A stretch of DNA of 5,303 nucleotides from Bacteroidales bacterium (GTDB taxonomy: Bacteria; Bacteroidota; Bacteroidia; Bacteroidales; UBA3824): positions 1 to 5,303 of the forward strand of contig JAFXMJ010000400.1 in the NCBI GenBank assembly GCA_017530465.1. The letters are read 5' to 3'. The notes below the pieces were generated by a model. The model saw nothing but the letters and a program-made list of their open reading frames with translations. It had not been told where the DNA came from and did no database searches. The translations under genes and the position numbers were made by a program. Below, in pieces: positions 1-5,226 of this stretch (positions are counted from its first letter, which is position 1; each line of letters begins with the position of its first letter).

Positions 1-1
1 G

Positions 2-40
2 AAGAAAGGCAATTTCAACAAGTCGAGGAGGCAGAAGTAA
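2..40 (+). CDS. rpsC: Small ribosomal subunit protein uS3 (S3), C-terminal end only
   Basis: The window opens inside a reading frame that ends at TAA (38-40). The visible tail is KKGNFNKSRRQK, a basic, Asn/Lys/Arg-rich end of the sort found on bacteroidal uS3. The sequence alone is too short to prove the family. The call rests mainly on position: in the universal S10 cluster the gene immediately before rplP is rpsC. uS3 sits in the 30S head at the mRNA entry channel. The gap to rplP is 34 nt. The body of the gene lies outside the window. Confidence 0.72.
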   Translation, partial: KKGNFNKSRRQK

Positions 41-74
41 GTCTAACAACAAATTTTTTTTAACAGAGTAAGAA

Positions 75-509
75 ATGTTACAGCCAAAGAAGACTAAGTT
101 CAGAAAAATGCAAAAAGGCCGCATGAGAGGTCTCGCCCAGAGGGGCCACGACATCGCGTTCGGTTCTTTCGCATTGAAGGCATTGGAGAATTTCTGGATC
201 ACAGGCCGTCAGATAGAAGCAGCTCGTCAGGCAATCTCTCGTTACATGCAGCGTGAGGGCCAGATATGGATTCGCATCTTCCCGGACAAGCCGGTAACCA
301 AGAAGCCCGCCGAAGTCCGTATGGGTAAAGGTAAAGGTCAGCCGGAGTACTTCGTTGCTCCCGTTACCCCCGGCCGCATCATGTTTGAAGCCGACGGCGT
401 GCCCTTCGAGATTGCCAAGGAGGCATTCCGCCTTGCAGCACAGAAGCTCCCAATCAAAACTAAGTTCGTCGTAAGACGCGATTATGTCAACCCTTTAACT
501 AACGCATAA
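75..509 (+). CDS. rplP: Large ribosomal subunit protein uL16 (L16)
   Basis: This 144-residue protein has the usual uL16 length. uL16 binds 23S rRNA late in 50S assembly, between the central protuberance and the peptidyl transferase centre, and helps position A-site tRNA. Both family signatures are visible: QREGQIWIRIFP at residues 59-70 and RMGKGKGQPEYF at 82-93. Arg82 corresponds to E. coli Arg81, which is hydroxylated there by YcfD/RoxA; whether that happens here cannot be seen. The N-terminus (PKKTKFRKMQKGRMRG) is the normal family start, which supports the ATG at 75. There is no Shine-Dalgarno motif before it (GTAAGAAATG), and this is the only start in the window with G rather than A at -3. 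The stop codon overlaps the rpmC start as TAATG. Confidence 0.98.
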   Translation: MLQPKKTKFRKMQKGRMRGLAQRGHDIAFGSFALKALENFWITGRQIEAARQAISRYMQREGQIWIRIFPDKPVTKKPAEVRMGKGKGQPEYFVAPVTPGRIMFEADGVPFEIAKEAFRLAAQKLPIKTKFVVRRDYVNPLTNA

Positions 510-733
510 TGAAAAGTTCGGTACAATACAAGGAAATAAAGGATTCGACCACCGCAGAATTGAAGGAAAAACTCAAGACGGCGACATTGGAATACTCCAA
601 GATGAAGATCAACCATGCAATCACACCCCTTGAGAATCCGATGAAGATTCGCGACCAGAGGAAGTACATCGCAAGGTTGAATACCGAGTTGCGTAGCAGG
701 GAGATCGCCGAGGTCGAAGGCAAACAGAATTAA
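509..733 (+). CDS. rpmC: Large ribosomal subunit protein uL29 (L29)
   Basis: A small protein of 74 residues, slightly longer than the usual 60-70. uL29 is two antiparallel helices beside uL23 at the peptide exit tunnel, where it contributes to the docking area for trigger factor and SRP. The helix-1 region (residues 8-33, Lys/Glu-rich) is followed by the family signature NPMKIRDQRKYIARL at 43-57. The ATG shares its A with the rplP stop (TAATG, 507-511), so translation is probably coupled to rplP by termination-reinitiation. The gene ends in tandem in-frame stops, TAA TAA (731-736). A minus-strand frame over the same bases (499-723) is a shadow. Confidence 0.97.
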   Translation: MKSSVQYKEIKDSTTAELKEKLKTATLEYSKMKINHAITPLENPMKIRDQRKYIARLNTELRSREIAEVEGKQN

Positions 734-757
734 TAACGCTCAATAACACTGTTAACA

Positions 758-1039
758 ATGGAAGAAGTTAAAGAAGGTCAAGAGCTCGTGCGCAATTTCA
801 GGAAGGAACGTATCGGCATCGTGGTAAGCAACAAGATGCAGAAGTCCATCGTTGTTCGTGTGGACCGCAAGATGAAGCACCCCAAGTACGGTAAGTTCAT
901 CCTGCGTTCCAAGAAGTTCATCGCCCATGACGAGAACAATGAGTGCAACATCGGCGACACCGTTCGCATTATGGAGACCCGTCCGCTCAGCAAGCGCAAG
1001 AACTGGAGACTCGTAGAGATTGTAGAGAAAGCCAAGTAG
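758..1039 (+). CDS. rpsQ: Small ribosomal subunit protein uS17 (S17)
   Basis: uS17 is an OB-fold primary binder of 16S rRNA that nucleates the 30S body. The family signature G-D-x-[LIV]-x-[LIVA]-x-[QEK]-x-[RK]-P-[LIV]-S is met at residues 66-78 (GDTVRIMETRPLS). Upstream are the typical RKERIGIVVSNKMQKSI strand (15-31) and KHPKYGKF (40-47). At 93 residues it is a few longer than most homologues because of an acidic N-terminal lead, MEEVKEGQELV. No Met occurs between residue 1 and the conserved core, and the ATG at 758 has an A-rich upstream context (GTTAACAATG), so I keep this start. It lies 24 nt after rpmC and stops at TAG. Confidence 0.98.
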   Translation: MEEVKEGQELVRNFRKERIGIVVSNKMQKSIVVRVDRKMKHPKYGKFILRSKKFIAHDENNECNIGDTVRIMETRPLSKRKNWRLVEIVEKAK

Positions 1040-1064
1040 TTTTTTAATACAGGTAAATTAAATC

Positions 1065-1430
1065 ATGATACAGCAAGAATCAAGAATGACTGTAGCTGAC
1101 AACAGCGGCGCAAAAGAAGTCCTGTGCATACGTGTCCTCGGCGGCACAGGACGCAGGTACGCCTCTGTTGGCGACAAGGTGGTCGTTACCGTCAAGAACG
1201 CATTGCCCTCTGGCGACATCAAGAAGGGCACGGTTTCGAAGGCGGTTGTCGTTCGCACCAACAAAGAAATCCGCAGGGCCGACGGTTCGTACATCCGTTT
1301 CGACGACAACGCTGTCGTCCTGCTCAACAACCAAGGGGAGCTCAGGGGCACCCGTATCTTCGGACCGGTAGCACGCGAACTCCGCGCCGGATATATGAAG
1401 ATTGTTTCCCTCGCACCCGAAGTTTTGTAA
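1065..1430 (+). CDS. rplN: Large ribosomal subunit protein uL14 (L14)
   Basis: This 121-residue beta-barrel protein has the standard uL14 length and binds 23S rRNA at the subunit interface. It contributes to intersubunit bridges and is the docking site of the silencing factor RsfS in other bacteria. The start MIQQESRMTVADNSGAKEV is the classic family N-terminus, which fixes the ATG at 1065. The family signature fits at residues 60-86: AVVV, then DG at 73-74, F79, N82 and VL at 85-86. The C-terminal segment with GTRIFGPVARELR (95-107) is also canonical. It follows rpsQ by 25 nt. A 174-residue minus-strand frame across this gene and rplX is a coding-bias shadow. Confidence 0.99.
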   Translation: MIQQESRMTVADNSGAKEVLCIRVLGGTGRRYASVGDKVVVTVKNALPSGDIKKGTVSKAVVVRTNKEIRRADGSYIRFDDNAVVLLNNQGELRGTRIFGPVARELRAGYMKIVSLAPEVL

Positions 1431-1457
1431 TCACTTAATTCAAGTACAACAAACAAA

Positions 1458-1790
1458 ATGAAACTGCACATTAAGAAAGGAGACACAGTAATTGTCAATT
1501 CTGGCGAGTTCAGAGGCCAGAAGGGTACGGTGCTGCAGGTGCTCGTGAAAAAGAATCGTGCTATCGTTGAAGGCGTCAACATCGTTTCGAAGGCAGTGAA
1601 ACCGTCCGCTCAGAACAATGAGGGTGGCTTTGTCAAGAAAGAGGCGCCTATCCACATCTCCAACCTTATGCTCATCTGCCCCGAGACCGGCAAGCCCACT
1701 CGCATCGGTCGCAAGAAGGTGGAGGTCAATGGTGTAGAGAGGTTAGTACGTTATTCAAAAAAATCTAAAGATCAAAAGGAGATAAAGTAA
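1458..1790 (+). CDS. rplX: Large ribosomal subunit protein uL24 (L24)
   Basis: At 110 residues this fits bacterial uL24, an assembly-initiating protein that binds the 5' domain of 23S rRNA and lies near the tunnel exit. The N-terminal KOW motif is visible at roughly residues 6-33 (KKGDTVIVNSGEFRGQKGTV). Next come the loop NRAIVEGVNIVSK (33-45) and the conserved PIHISNLMLICPETGKPTR block (64-82). Residue 14 is Asn where the family pattern prefers a hydrophobic residue, a mild deviation. The C-terminus (KKSKDQKEIK) is Lys-rich; its codons include a run of seven A (1757-1763) and an AAGGAG string that could serve the next gene. Only one base separates the stop from the rplE start. Confidence 0.98.
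   Translation: MKLHIKKGDTVIVNSGEFRGQKGTVLQVLVKKNRAIVEGVNIVSKAVKPSAQNNEGGFVKKEAPIHISNLMLICPETGKPTRIGRKKVEVNGVERLVRYSKKSKDQKEIK
1776..1781 (+). promoter_or_regulatory. Shine-Dalgarno-like AAGGAG upstream of rplE
   Basis: The hexamer AAGGAG matches the anti-Shine-Dalgarno complement and ends 10 nt before the rplE ATG, at the upper end of usable spacing. It lies within the last codons of rplX. No other gene start in the window has a comparable motif. Its use as a ribosome binding site is inferred; the Lys-Glu codons there could produce it by chance. Confidence 0.35.
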
Positions 1791-1791
1791 A

Positions 1792-2340
1792 ATGCAGTAC
1801 GTACCATCTTTAAAGGAAAAGTATAAGAGCGAGATTATCCCCGCTCTTATGAAAGAATTCGGATACAAGAGCGTAATGCAGTGTCCGAAGCTCACCAAGA
1901 TCATCATCAACCAGGGCATTGGCGACGCTGTTGCCGACAAGAAGATTGTGGACAACTCGATTGCTGAAATCACCGCAATCACCGGTCAGAAGCCAGTACC
2001 CGCTCTCTCGCGCAAGGACATATCCAACTTCCGCCTCAGGAAGGGTATGCCCATCGGCGTTATGGTGACCCTCCGTCGCGACCGTATGTATGAGTTCCTC
2101 GAGAGGCTCATCGTTGTGTCGCTTCCCCGCATCCGTGACTTCAACGGTATCAACGGCAAGCTCGACGGCAAGGGCAACTACACCCTCGGCATCAAGGAGC
2201 AGATAATCTTCCCCGAAATCGACATCGACAAGGTCAACAAGATAATGGGTATGAACATCACGTTCGTCACCACCGCAAAGACCGACGAGGAGGGTTACAA
2301 GTTATTGCAGAATTTTGGTCTTCCATTCAAAAAGAAATAA
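1792..2340 (+). CDS. rplE: Large ribosomal subunit protein uL5 (L5)
   Basis: A full-length uL5 of 182 residues (family about 180). With uL18 it binds 5S rRNA and forms the central protuberance, contacting P-site tRNA and the 30S head. Visible landmarks are CPKLTKIIINQGIGDA (31-46), the ITGQKPVPALSRKDISNFRLR region around 63-83, MPIGVMVTLRRDRMYEFLERL (86-106), PRIRDFNGI (112-120) and the end region NYTLGIKEQIIFPEI (129-143). The Asp76 variant in the signature region resembles other Bacteroidota copies as I recall them. The start is 1 nt after the rplX stop, so translational coupling is likely. In E. coli the spc-operon repressor uS8 acts at the rplX-rplE boundary; I could not recognise the 16S-like uS8 target here. 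Confidence 0.99.
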   Translation: MQYVPSLKEKYKSEIIPALMKEFGYKSVMQCPKLTKIIINQGIGDAVADKKIVDNSIAEITAITGQKPVPALSRKDISNFRLRKGMPIGVMVTLRRDRMYEFLERLIVVSLPRIRDFNGINGKLDGKGNYTLGIKEQIIFPEIDIDKVNKIMGMNITFVTTAKTDEEGYKLLQNFGLPFKKK

Positions 2341-2344
2341 GACA

Positions 2345-2614
2345 ATGGCAAAAGAATCAATGAAGGCGCGCGAGGTAAAACGCGCAAAGCTCATCGCCAA
2401 ATACGCCGCCAAGAGGGCGAAACTCAAAGAGGAAGGCGACTACGAGGGACTCCAGAAGCTCCCCAGGAACTCCAACCCCATCAGGCTCCACAACCGCTGC
2501 CAGCTCACCGGCAGGCCCAGGGGCTATATGAGGATGTTTGGAATCAGCCGCATCCAGTTCCGCGAGATGGCCTCCAACGGCCTCCTGCCGGGCGTTAAGA
2601 AAGCAAGTTGGTAA
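2345..2614 (+). CDS. rpsN: Small ribosomal subunit protein uS14 (S14), zinc-free type
   Basis: uS14 binds the 3' domain of 16S rRNA in the 30S head. I place the start at 2345, giving 89 residues that begin MAKESMKAREVKRAKL, the standard N-terminus of the long form. An in-frame ATG at 2315 would add ten residues lying inside rplE and is not supported. The family signature is present around Cys52 (RCQLTGRPRG, then FGISRIQFR at 65-73). The protein has a single Cys and lacks the CxxC pairs of the short zinc-binding form, so this is the C-minus paralogue type, insensitive to zinc supply. Four nt separate it from rplE, with CAATG context and no Shine-Dalgarno motif. It ends in tandem TAA TAA. Confidence 0.97.
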   Translation: MAKESMKAREVKRAKLIAKYAAKRAKLKEEGDYEGLQKLPRNSNPIRLHNRCQLTGRPRGYMRMFGISRIQFREMASNGLLPGVKKASW

Positions 2615-2638
2615 TAAAATCAATCACAAAGACAGAAA

Positions 2639-3028
2639 ATGACAGATACAATTGCAGATTTCTTGACCCGCATTCGCAACGCAGTCATGGCTAAGCACAG
2701 GATTGTTGAGGTGCCCACAAGCAAAGTCAAGAAGGAAATTACCAAGATCCTCTTCAACAAGGGCTACATACTCAGCTACAAGTTCGACGACGAGAGCAGG
2801 ACTATCAAGATCGCCTTGAAGTACAACCCCGCCACCAGGCGTTCCGCCATCACCGGCATCAAGAGGGTTTCCACCCCCGGCCTGCGCAAGTACGAGGGCT
2901 GCAAGGAGCTTCCCCGCGTGCTCAATGGTCTCGGCATCGCGATCGTTTCCACCTCCAAGGGCATTATGACCGACAAGGAGGCAAGGGTTCAGAACGTAGG
3001 AGGCGAGGTAATGTGTTACGTTTATTAA
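2639..3028 (+). CDS. rpsH: Small ribosomal subunit protein uS8 (S8)
   Basis: A 129-residue uS8 of normal length, a primary binder of the central domain of 16S rRNA (helix 21) and needed for platform assembly. The N-terminus TDTIADFLTRIRNA is diagnostic. The family signature is complete at residues 99-116 (GIAIVSTSKGIMTDKEAR), followed by the conserved end GGEVMCYVY. In E. coli, free uS8 represses its own operon by binding mRNA near the rplE start. Whether the same feedback exists here is not shown by the sequence. The gap from rpsN is 24 nt and the start context is GACAGAAAATG. Confidence 0.99.
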   Translation: MTDTIADFLTRIRNAVMAKHRIVEVPTSKVKKEITKILFNKGYILSYKFDDESRTIKIALKYNPATRRSAITGIKRVSTPGLRKYEGCKELPRVLNGLGIAIVSTSKGIMTDKEARVQNVGGEVMCYVY

Positions 3029-3055
3029 TCTAATTAGGCTATAATATTCAGTAAA

Positions 3056-3616
3056 ATGTCAAGAATTGGAAAATTGCCCGTTCAGATTCCCACTGGAGTC
3101 CAGGTAACCGTAGACGACAAGAACCACGAGGTGGTCGTCAAAGGCAAGCTTGGTGAACTGAGGCAGAAAGTGAATCCTGATATCAAAGTCGAAATAGAGG
3201 ACAACAACATCAAGGTTTCCCGTCCCACCGACGACAAGCAGCACAGGTCGCTGCACGGCCTTTACAGGGCTTTGATCGCCAATATGGTGAAAGGCGTCAG
3301 CGAGGGATTCACAATCAAGCAGGAAATGGTAGGCGTAGGCTACCGTGCTACATCGCAGGGCCAGCTCCTCGACATCTCCGTAGGATACTCCCACAACATC
3401 CTCATCGAGCTTCCCGAGGAAGTGAAGGTGAACGTTGTCACCGAGAAGCGCGCCAACCCAATCATCACCCTTACAAGCTGCGACAAGCAGCTCTTGGGCC
3501 AGGTAGCAGCCAAGATTCGTTCTTTCCGCGCTCCGGAGCCTTACAAGGGCAAGGGTATCAAGTTCGTCGACGAAGTACTGCGCAGGAAGGCCGGCAAGAC
3601 CGCTTCGTCCAAGTAG
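3056..3616 (+). CDS. rplF: Large ribosomal subunit protein uL6 (L6)
   Basis: This 186-residue protein (E. coli 177) is uL6, which binds 23S rRNA near the sarcin-ricin loop and the GTPase-associated centre and is important for late 50S assembly. It shows the two-repeat architecture: an N-terminal domain at about 1-82 beginning MSRIGKLPVQIP, and a C-terminal domain from about 83 to 175 containing MVGVGYRA (91-98). The family signature PEPYKGKGI is at residues 160-168, followed by the basic tail RRKAGKTASSK. The start ATG at 3056 is the family start and has the context CAGTAAAATG. The gene stops with tandem in-frame TAG TAA (3614-3619). Confidence 0.99.
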   Translation: MSRIGKLPVQIPTGVQVTVDDKNHEVVVKGKLGELRQKVNPDIKVEIEDNNIKVSRPTDDKQHRSLHGLYRALIANMVKGVSEGFTIKQEMVGVGYRATSQGQLLDISVGYSHNILIELPEEVKVNVVTEKRANPIITLTSCDKQLLGQVAAKIRSFRAPEPYKGKGIKFVDEVLRRKAGKTASSK

Positions 3617-3659
3617 TAATCGCGACAGGGTATTATTTAATTTTTAAAATCATTGAAAA

Positions 3660-4016
3660 ATGGCTTTAACTAAGCAGGAAAGAAGGCAGAGGATCAAGTA
3701 CCGCATCCGCAAGAAGGTGCAGGGTACATCTGAGCGCCCGAGGCTTTGCGTCTTCAGGAGCAACAGGAACATCTTTGCCCAGTTAATCGACGATGTTAAA
3801 CAAGTGACAGTAGTCGCAACCTCTTCAAGGGTAAAGGATATAGCCGACCAGAAGGTCAACAAGGTGGAGCAGGCCAAGCTCGTGGGCAAGGCAATCGCCG
3901 AGAAGGCTATCGCCGCAGGTTACTCTAATGTTGTTTTCGATAGGAACGGTTATCTCTATCATGGCAGAATCAAGTCTCTGGCGGAAGCTGCTCGTGAAGG
4001 TGGTTTAATTTTTTAG
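3660..4016 (+). CDS. rplR: Large ribosomal subunit protein uL18 (L18)
   Basis: uL18 is the 5S rRNA-binding partner of uL5 in the central protuberance. The protein has 118 residues, typical for bacteria. The basic N-terminal arm (ERRQRIKYRIRKKVQGT, 7-23) is followed by ERPRLCVFRSNRNIFAQLIDD (25-45). It ends with the conserved VVFDRNGYLYHGRIKSLAEA block and AREGG (91-115). It is preceded by the longest gap between genes in the window, 43 nt of AT-rich sequence (3617-3659) with no clear promoter, hairpin or Shine-Dalgarno motif. The start context is CATTGAAAAATG. It ends in TAG, six nt before rpsE. Confidence 0.99.
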   Translation: MALTKQERRQRIKYRIRKKVQGTSERPRLCVFRSNRNIFAQLIDDVKQVTVVATSSRVKDIADQKVNKVEQAKLVGKAIAEKAIAAGYSNVVFDRNGYLYHGRIKSLAEAAREGGLIF

Positions 4017-4022
4017 CGAATT

Positions 4023-4538
4023 ATGTTATCACAAGGAAAGAAATTCAAGGCAAACGAGGCTGAGCTCAAGGACAAGCTTGTGGCAGTCAATCGTGTTACA
4101 AAGGTTACAAAGGGCGGCCGTACTTTCACATTCGCCGCTATAGTGGTAATCGGTGATGGCAACGGCACCGTGGGCTACGGCCTCGGCAAGGCCAACGAAG
4201 TTTCGGTGGCAGCCACCAAGGGCATCGAGGACGCTAAGAAGAATTTGATCAAGGTTCCGGTGCTCAAGGGCACCATCCCGCATGAGCAGACTGCAAAGTT
4301 CGGCGGCGCGAGCGTATGGCTCAAGCCCGCTACGAGCGGTACAGGCGTTAAGGCGGGTGGCGCTATGCGCGCAGTGCTCGAGAGCGTTGGCATTACCGAC
4401 ATCCTCGCAAAGTCCAAAGGCTCTTCCAACCCCCACAACCTCGTGAAGGCGACTTTCCTGGCGCTTTCGCAGCTCAGGGACGCTTACACCGTCGCCCAGA
4501 ACAGGGGCGTGGACATCAACACAGTGTTTAACGGTTAA
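4023..4538 (+). CDS. rpsE: Small ribosomal subunit protein uS5 (S5)
   Basis: A 171-residue uS5, a decoding-fidelity and mRNA-entry protein of the 30S. The N-terminal double-stranded-RNA-binding-like domain spans about residues 15-80, with LVAVNRVTKVTKGGRTFTF at 19-37 and GDGNGTVGYGLGKANEV at 44-60. The C-terminal domain follows with VPVLKGTIPHEQ (78-89), GTGVKAGGAMRAVLE (107-121) and SKGSSNPHNLVKA (131-143). The loop at 22-32 is where spectinomycin-resistance changes occur in other bacteria; here it reads NRVTKVTKGGR, wild-type-like. The 6-nt gap after rplR suggests coupling. The ATG at 4023 has T at -1 and -2 but A at -3. It ends in tandem TAA TAA. Confidence 0.99.
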   Translation: MLSQGKKFKANEAELKDKLVAVNRVTKVTKGGRTFTFAAIVVIGDGNGTVGYGLGKANEVSVAATKGIEDAKKNLIKVPVLKGTIPHEQTAKFGGASVWLKPATSGTGVKAGGAMRAVLESVGITDILAKSKGSSNPHNLVKATFLALSQLRDAYTVAQNRGVDINTVFNG

Positions 4539-4557
4539 TAAAAGTCTTTAGCTCAAA

Positions 4558-4740
4558 ATGAAGAAGAAAGTAACTCAAATCCGCTCCAAGATCGGATGGC
4601 CGAAGACTCAGAAGGCCACCCTGGCGGCTATTGGTCTCAGGAAGATCGGCCAAAGCGTCATCCTCGAGGACACGCCCAGCAACATGGGTCAGATTCTCAA
4701 GGTAAAGCATCTTGTAAAAATTGAGGATATTAACGAATAA
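4558..4740 (+). CDS. rpmD: Large ribosomal subunit protein uL30 (L30)
   Basis: A compact uL30 of 60 residues, the usual short bacterial form. It binds 23S rRNA in the 50S between uL5/uL18 and uL15 territory and is absent in some bacterial lineages. The fold is recognised from VTQIRSKIGWPKTQKATLAAIGL (5-27), LRKIGQSVILEDTPSNMGQI (27-46) and the closing VKHLVKIE (49-56). The start context is GCTCAAAATG, with no Shine-Dalgarno motif. It lies 19 nt after rpsE and 18 nt before rplO, the standard spc-operon position. Confidence 0.98.
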   Translation: MKKKVTQIRSKIGWPKTQKATLAAIGLRKIGQSVILEDTPSNMGQILKVKHLVKIEDINE

Positions 4741-4758
4741 TCAAAAGAAATTTCAATC

Positions 4759-5226
4759 ATGGATTTGTCACAATTGAAACCTGCGAAGGGTTCTACTCAT
4801 ACCAAGAAGAGGCTCGGCAGAGGACAAGGTTCCGGCTGGGGTGGCACCTCTACAAGGGGCCACAAGGGTGCAAAGTCGCGCTCTGGCTACTCTCGCAAGA
4901 GGGGCTTCGAAGGTGGTCAGATGCCGCTTGCAAGGCGTGTGCCCAAGTTCGGCTTCAACAACGTCAACAGGGTGGAGTACAAGGCCATCAACATCTCTGA
5001 TCTCGAGAACCTTGCCACCAAGCTGAACATCACTGAAATCGACCTCGAGGTGCTCAGGAAGGCTGGCCTCGCCGCCAAGTCGGATCTCGTGAAGGTCCTC
5101 GGCGACGGCAAGCTCACCAAACAGCCACACCCATCAGCAACGATGCGGCGACAGAGACAATGGGCTGTACATAATTATATACAGAGACCACCGTTGGACG
5201 CAAGGTTCGCTGCCCAATCATCGTGA
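4759..5226 (+). CDS. rplO: Large ribosomal subunit protein uL15 (L15), 3' end lost in a chimeric frame
   Basis: uL15 joins 23S rRNA late in 50S assembly. Residues 1 to about 121 are canonical: MDLSQLKPAKGSTHTKKRLG, the Gly/Arg-rich arm (20-45) that threads into rRNA, GGQMPLARRVPKFGF (52-66) and KVLGDGKLT (112-120). After Lys121 the protein becomes QPHPSATMRRQRQ... to residue 155. That tail breaks the C-terminal family signature, which should continue with hydrophobic positions and an AxxAIEAAGG-like end within about 25 residues. The bases coding for the tail are the antisense of a transporter gene, so the tail is not real uL15. The frame ends in TGA, a stop used by no intact gene here. The genuine part is 4759 to ~5121; the open frame runs to 5226. 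A chimeric assembly is more likely than a functional variant. Confidence 0.9.
   Translation: MDLSQLKPAKGSTHTKKRLGRGQGSGWGGTSTRGHKGAKSRSGYSRKRGFEGGQMPLARRVPKFGFNNVNRVEYKAINISDLENLATKLNITEIDLEVLRKAGLAAKSDLVKVLGDGKLTKQPHPSATMRRQRQWAVHNYIQRPPLDARFAAQSS
5117..5124. other. Junction between rplO and an unrelated antisense transporter gene
   Basis: Plus-strand uL15 homology ends, and minus-strand EamA-transporter homology ends, at the same few bases. I cannot place the breakpoint exactly because either gene could own the A-rich bases CCAAAC. No insertion sequence, target-site duplication, tRNA or terminator is visible at the join. This fits an assembly chimera or an illegitimate join rather than mobile-element insertion. 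Confidence 0.8.

Noticed and set aside
24..31. GAGGAGGC in the rpsC end as a Shine-Dalgarno site for rplP
   Set aside because: It lies more than 40 nt before the rplP start, far outside usable spacing, and encodes the Arg-Arg tail of uS3.
54..61. Run of eight T between rpsC and rplP, resembling a terminator tail
   Set aside because: No GC-rich inverted repeat precedes it, and a terminator in the middle of this operon is implausible. It is simply an AT-rich gap.
1058..1582. 174-residue minus-strand open frame across rplN and rplX
   Set aside because: It lies wholly antisense to two unmistakable ribosomal protein genes, has no recognisable domain, and is explained by codon bias of the sense genes. 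The same applies to the minus frames at 4029-4436, 4175-4438, 3059-3394 and 2357-2623.
1757..1763. A-AAA-AAA heptamer in rplX as a programmed frameshift site
   Set aside because: A -1 shift meets a stop within two codons and a +1 shift gives only a few residues. No supporting downstream structure was seen; it encodes part of the normal Lys-rich tail.
2315..2344. Earlier in-frame ATG for rpsN at 2315
   Set aside because: It would add MVFHSKRNKT inside the rplE coding end. The family start is MAKES... at 2345, which has the A-rich CAATG context.
3617..3659. Possible internal promoter in the AT-rich rplF-rplR gap
   Set aside because: I looked for the Bacteroidota pattern TTTG with TAnnTTTG and did not find it; TATTATTTAA is only generic AT-rich sequence.
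4768..5130. 120-residue minus-strand frame starting in the transporter segment and running through rplO
   Set aside because: It is in a different frame from the real transporter translation, is antisense to conserved uL15 codons and shows no family resemblance.
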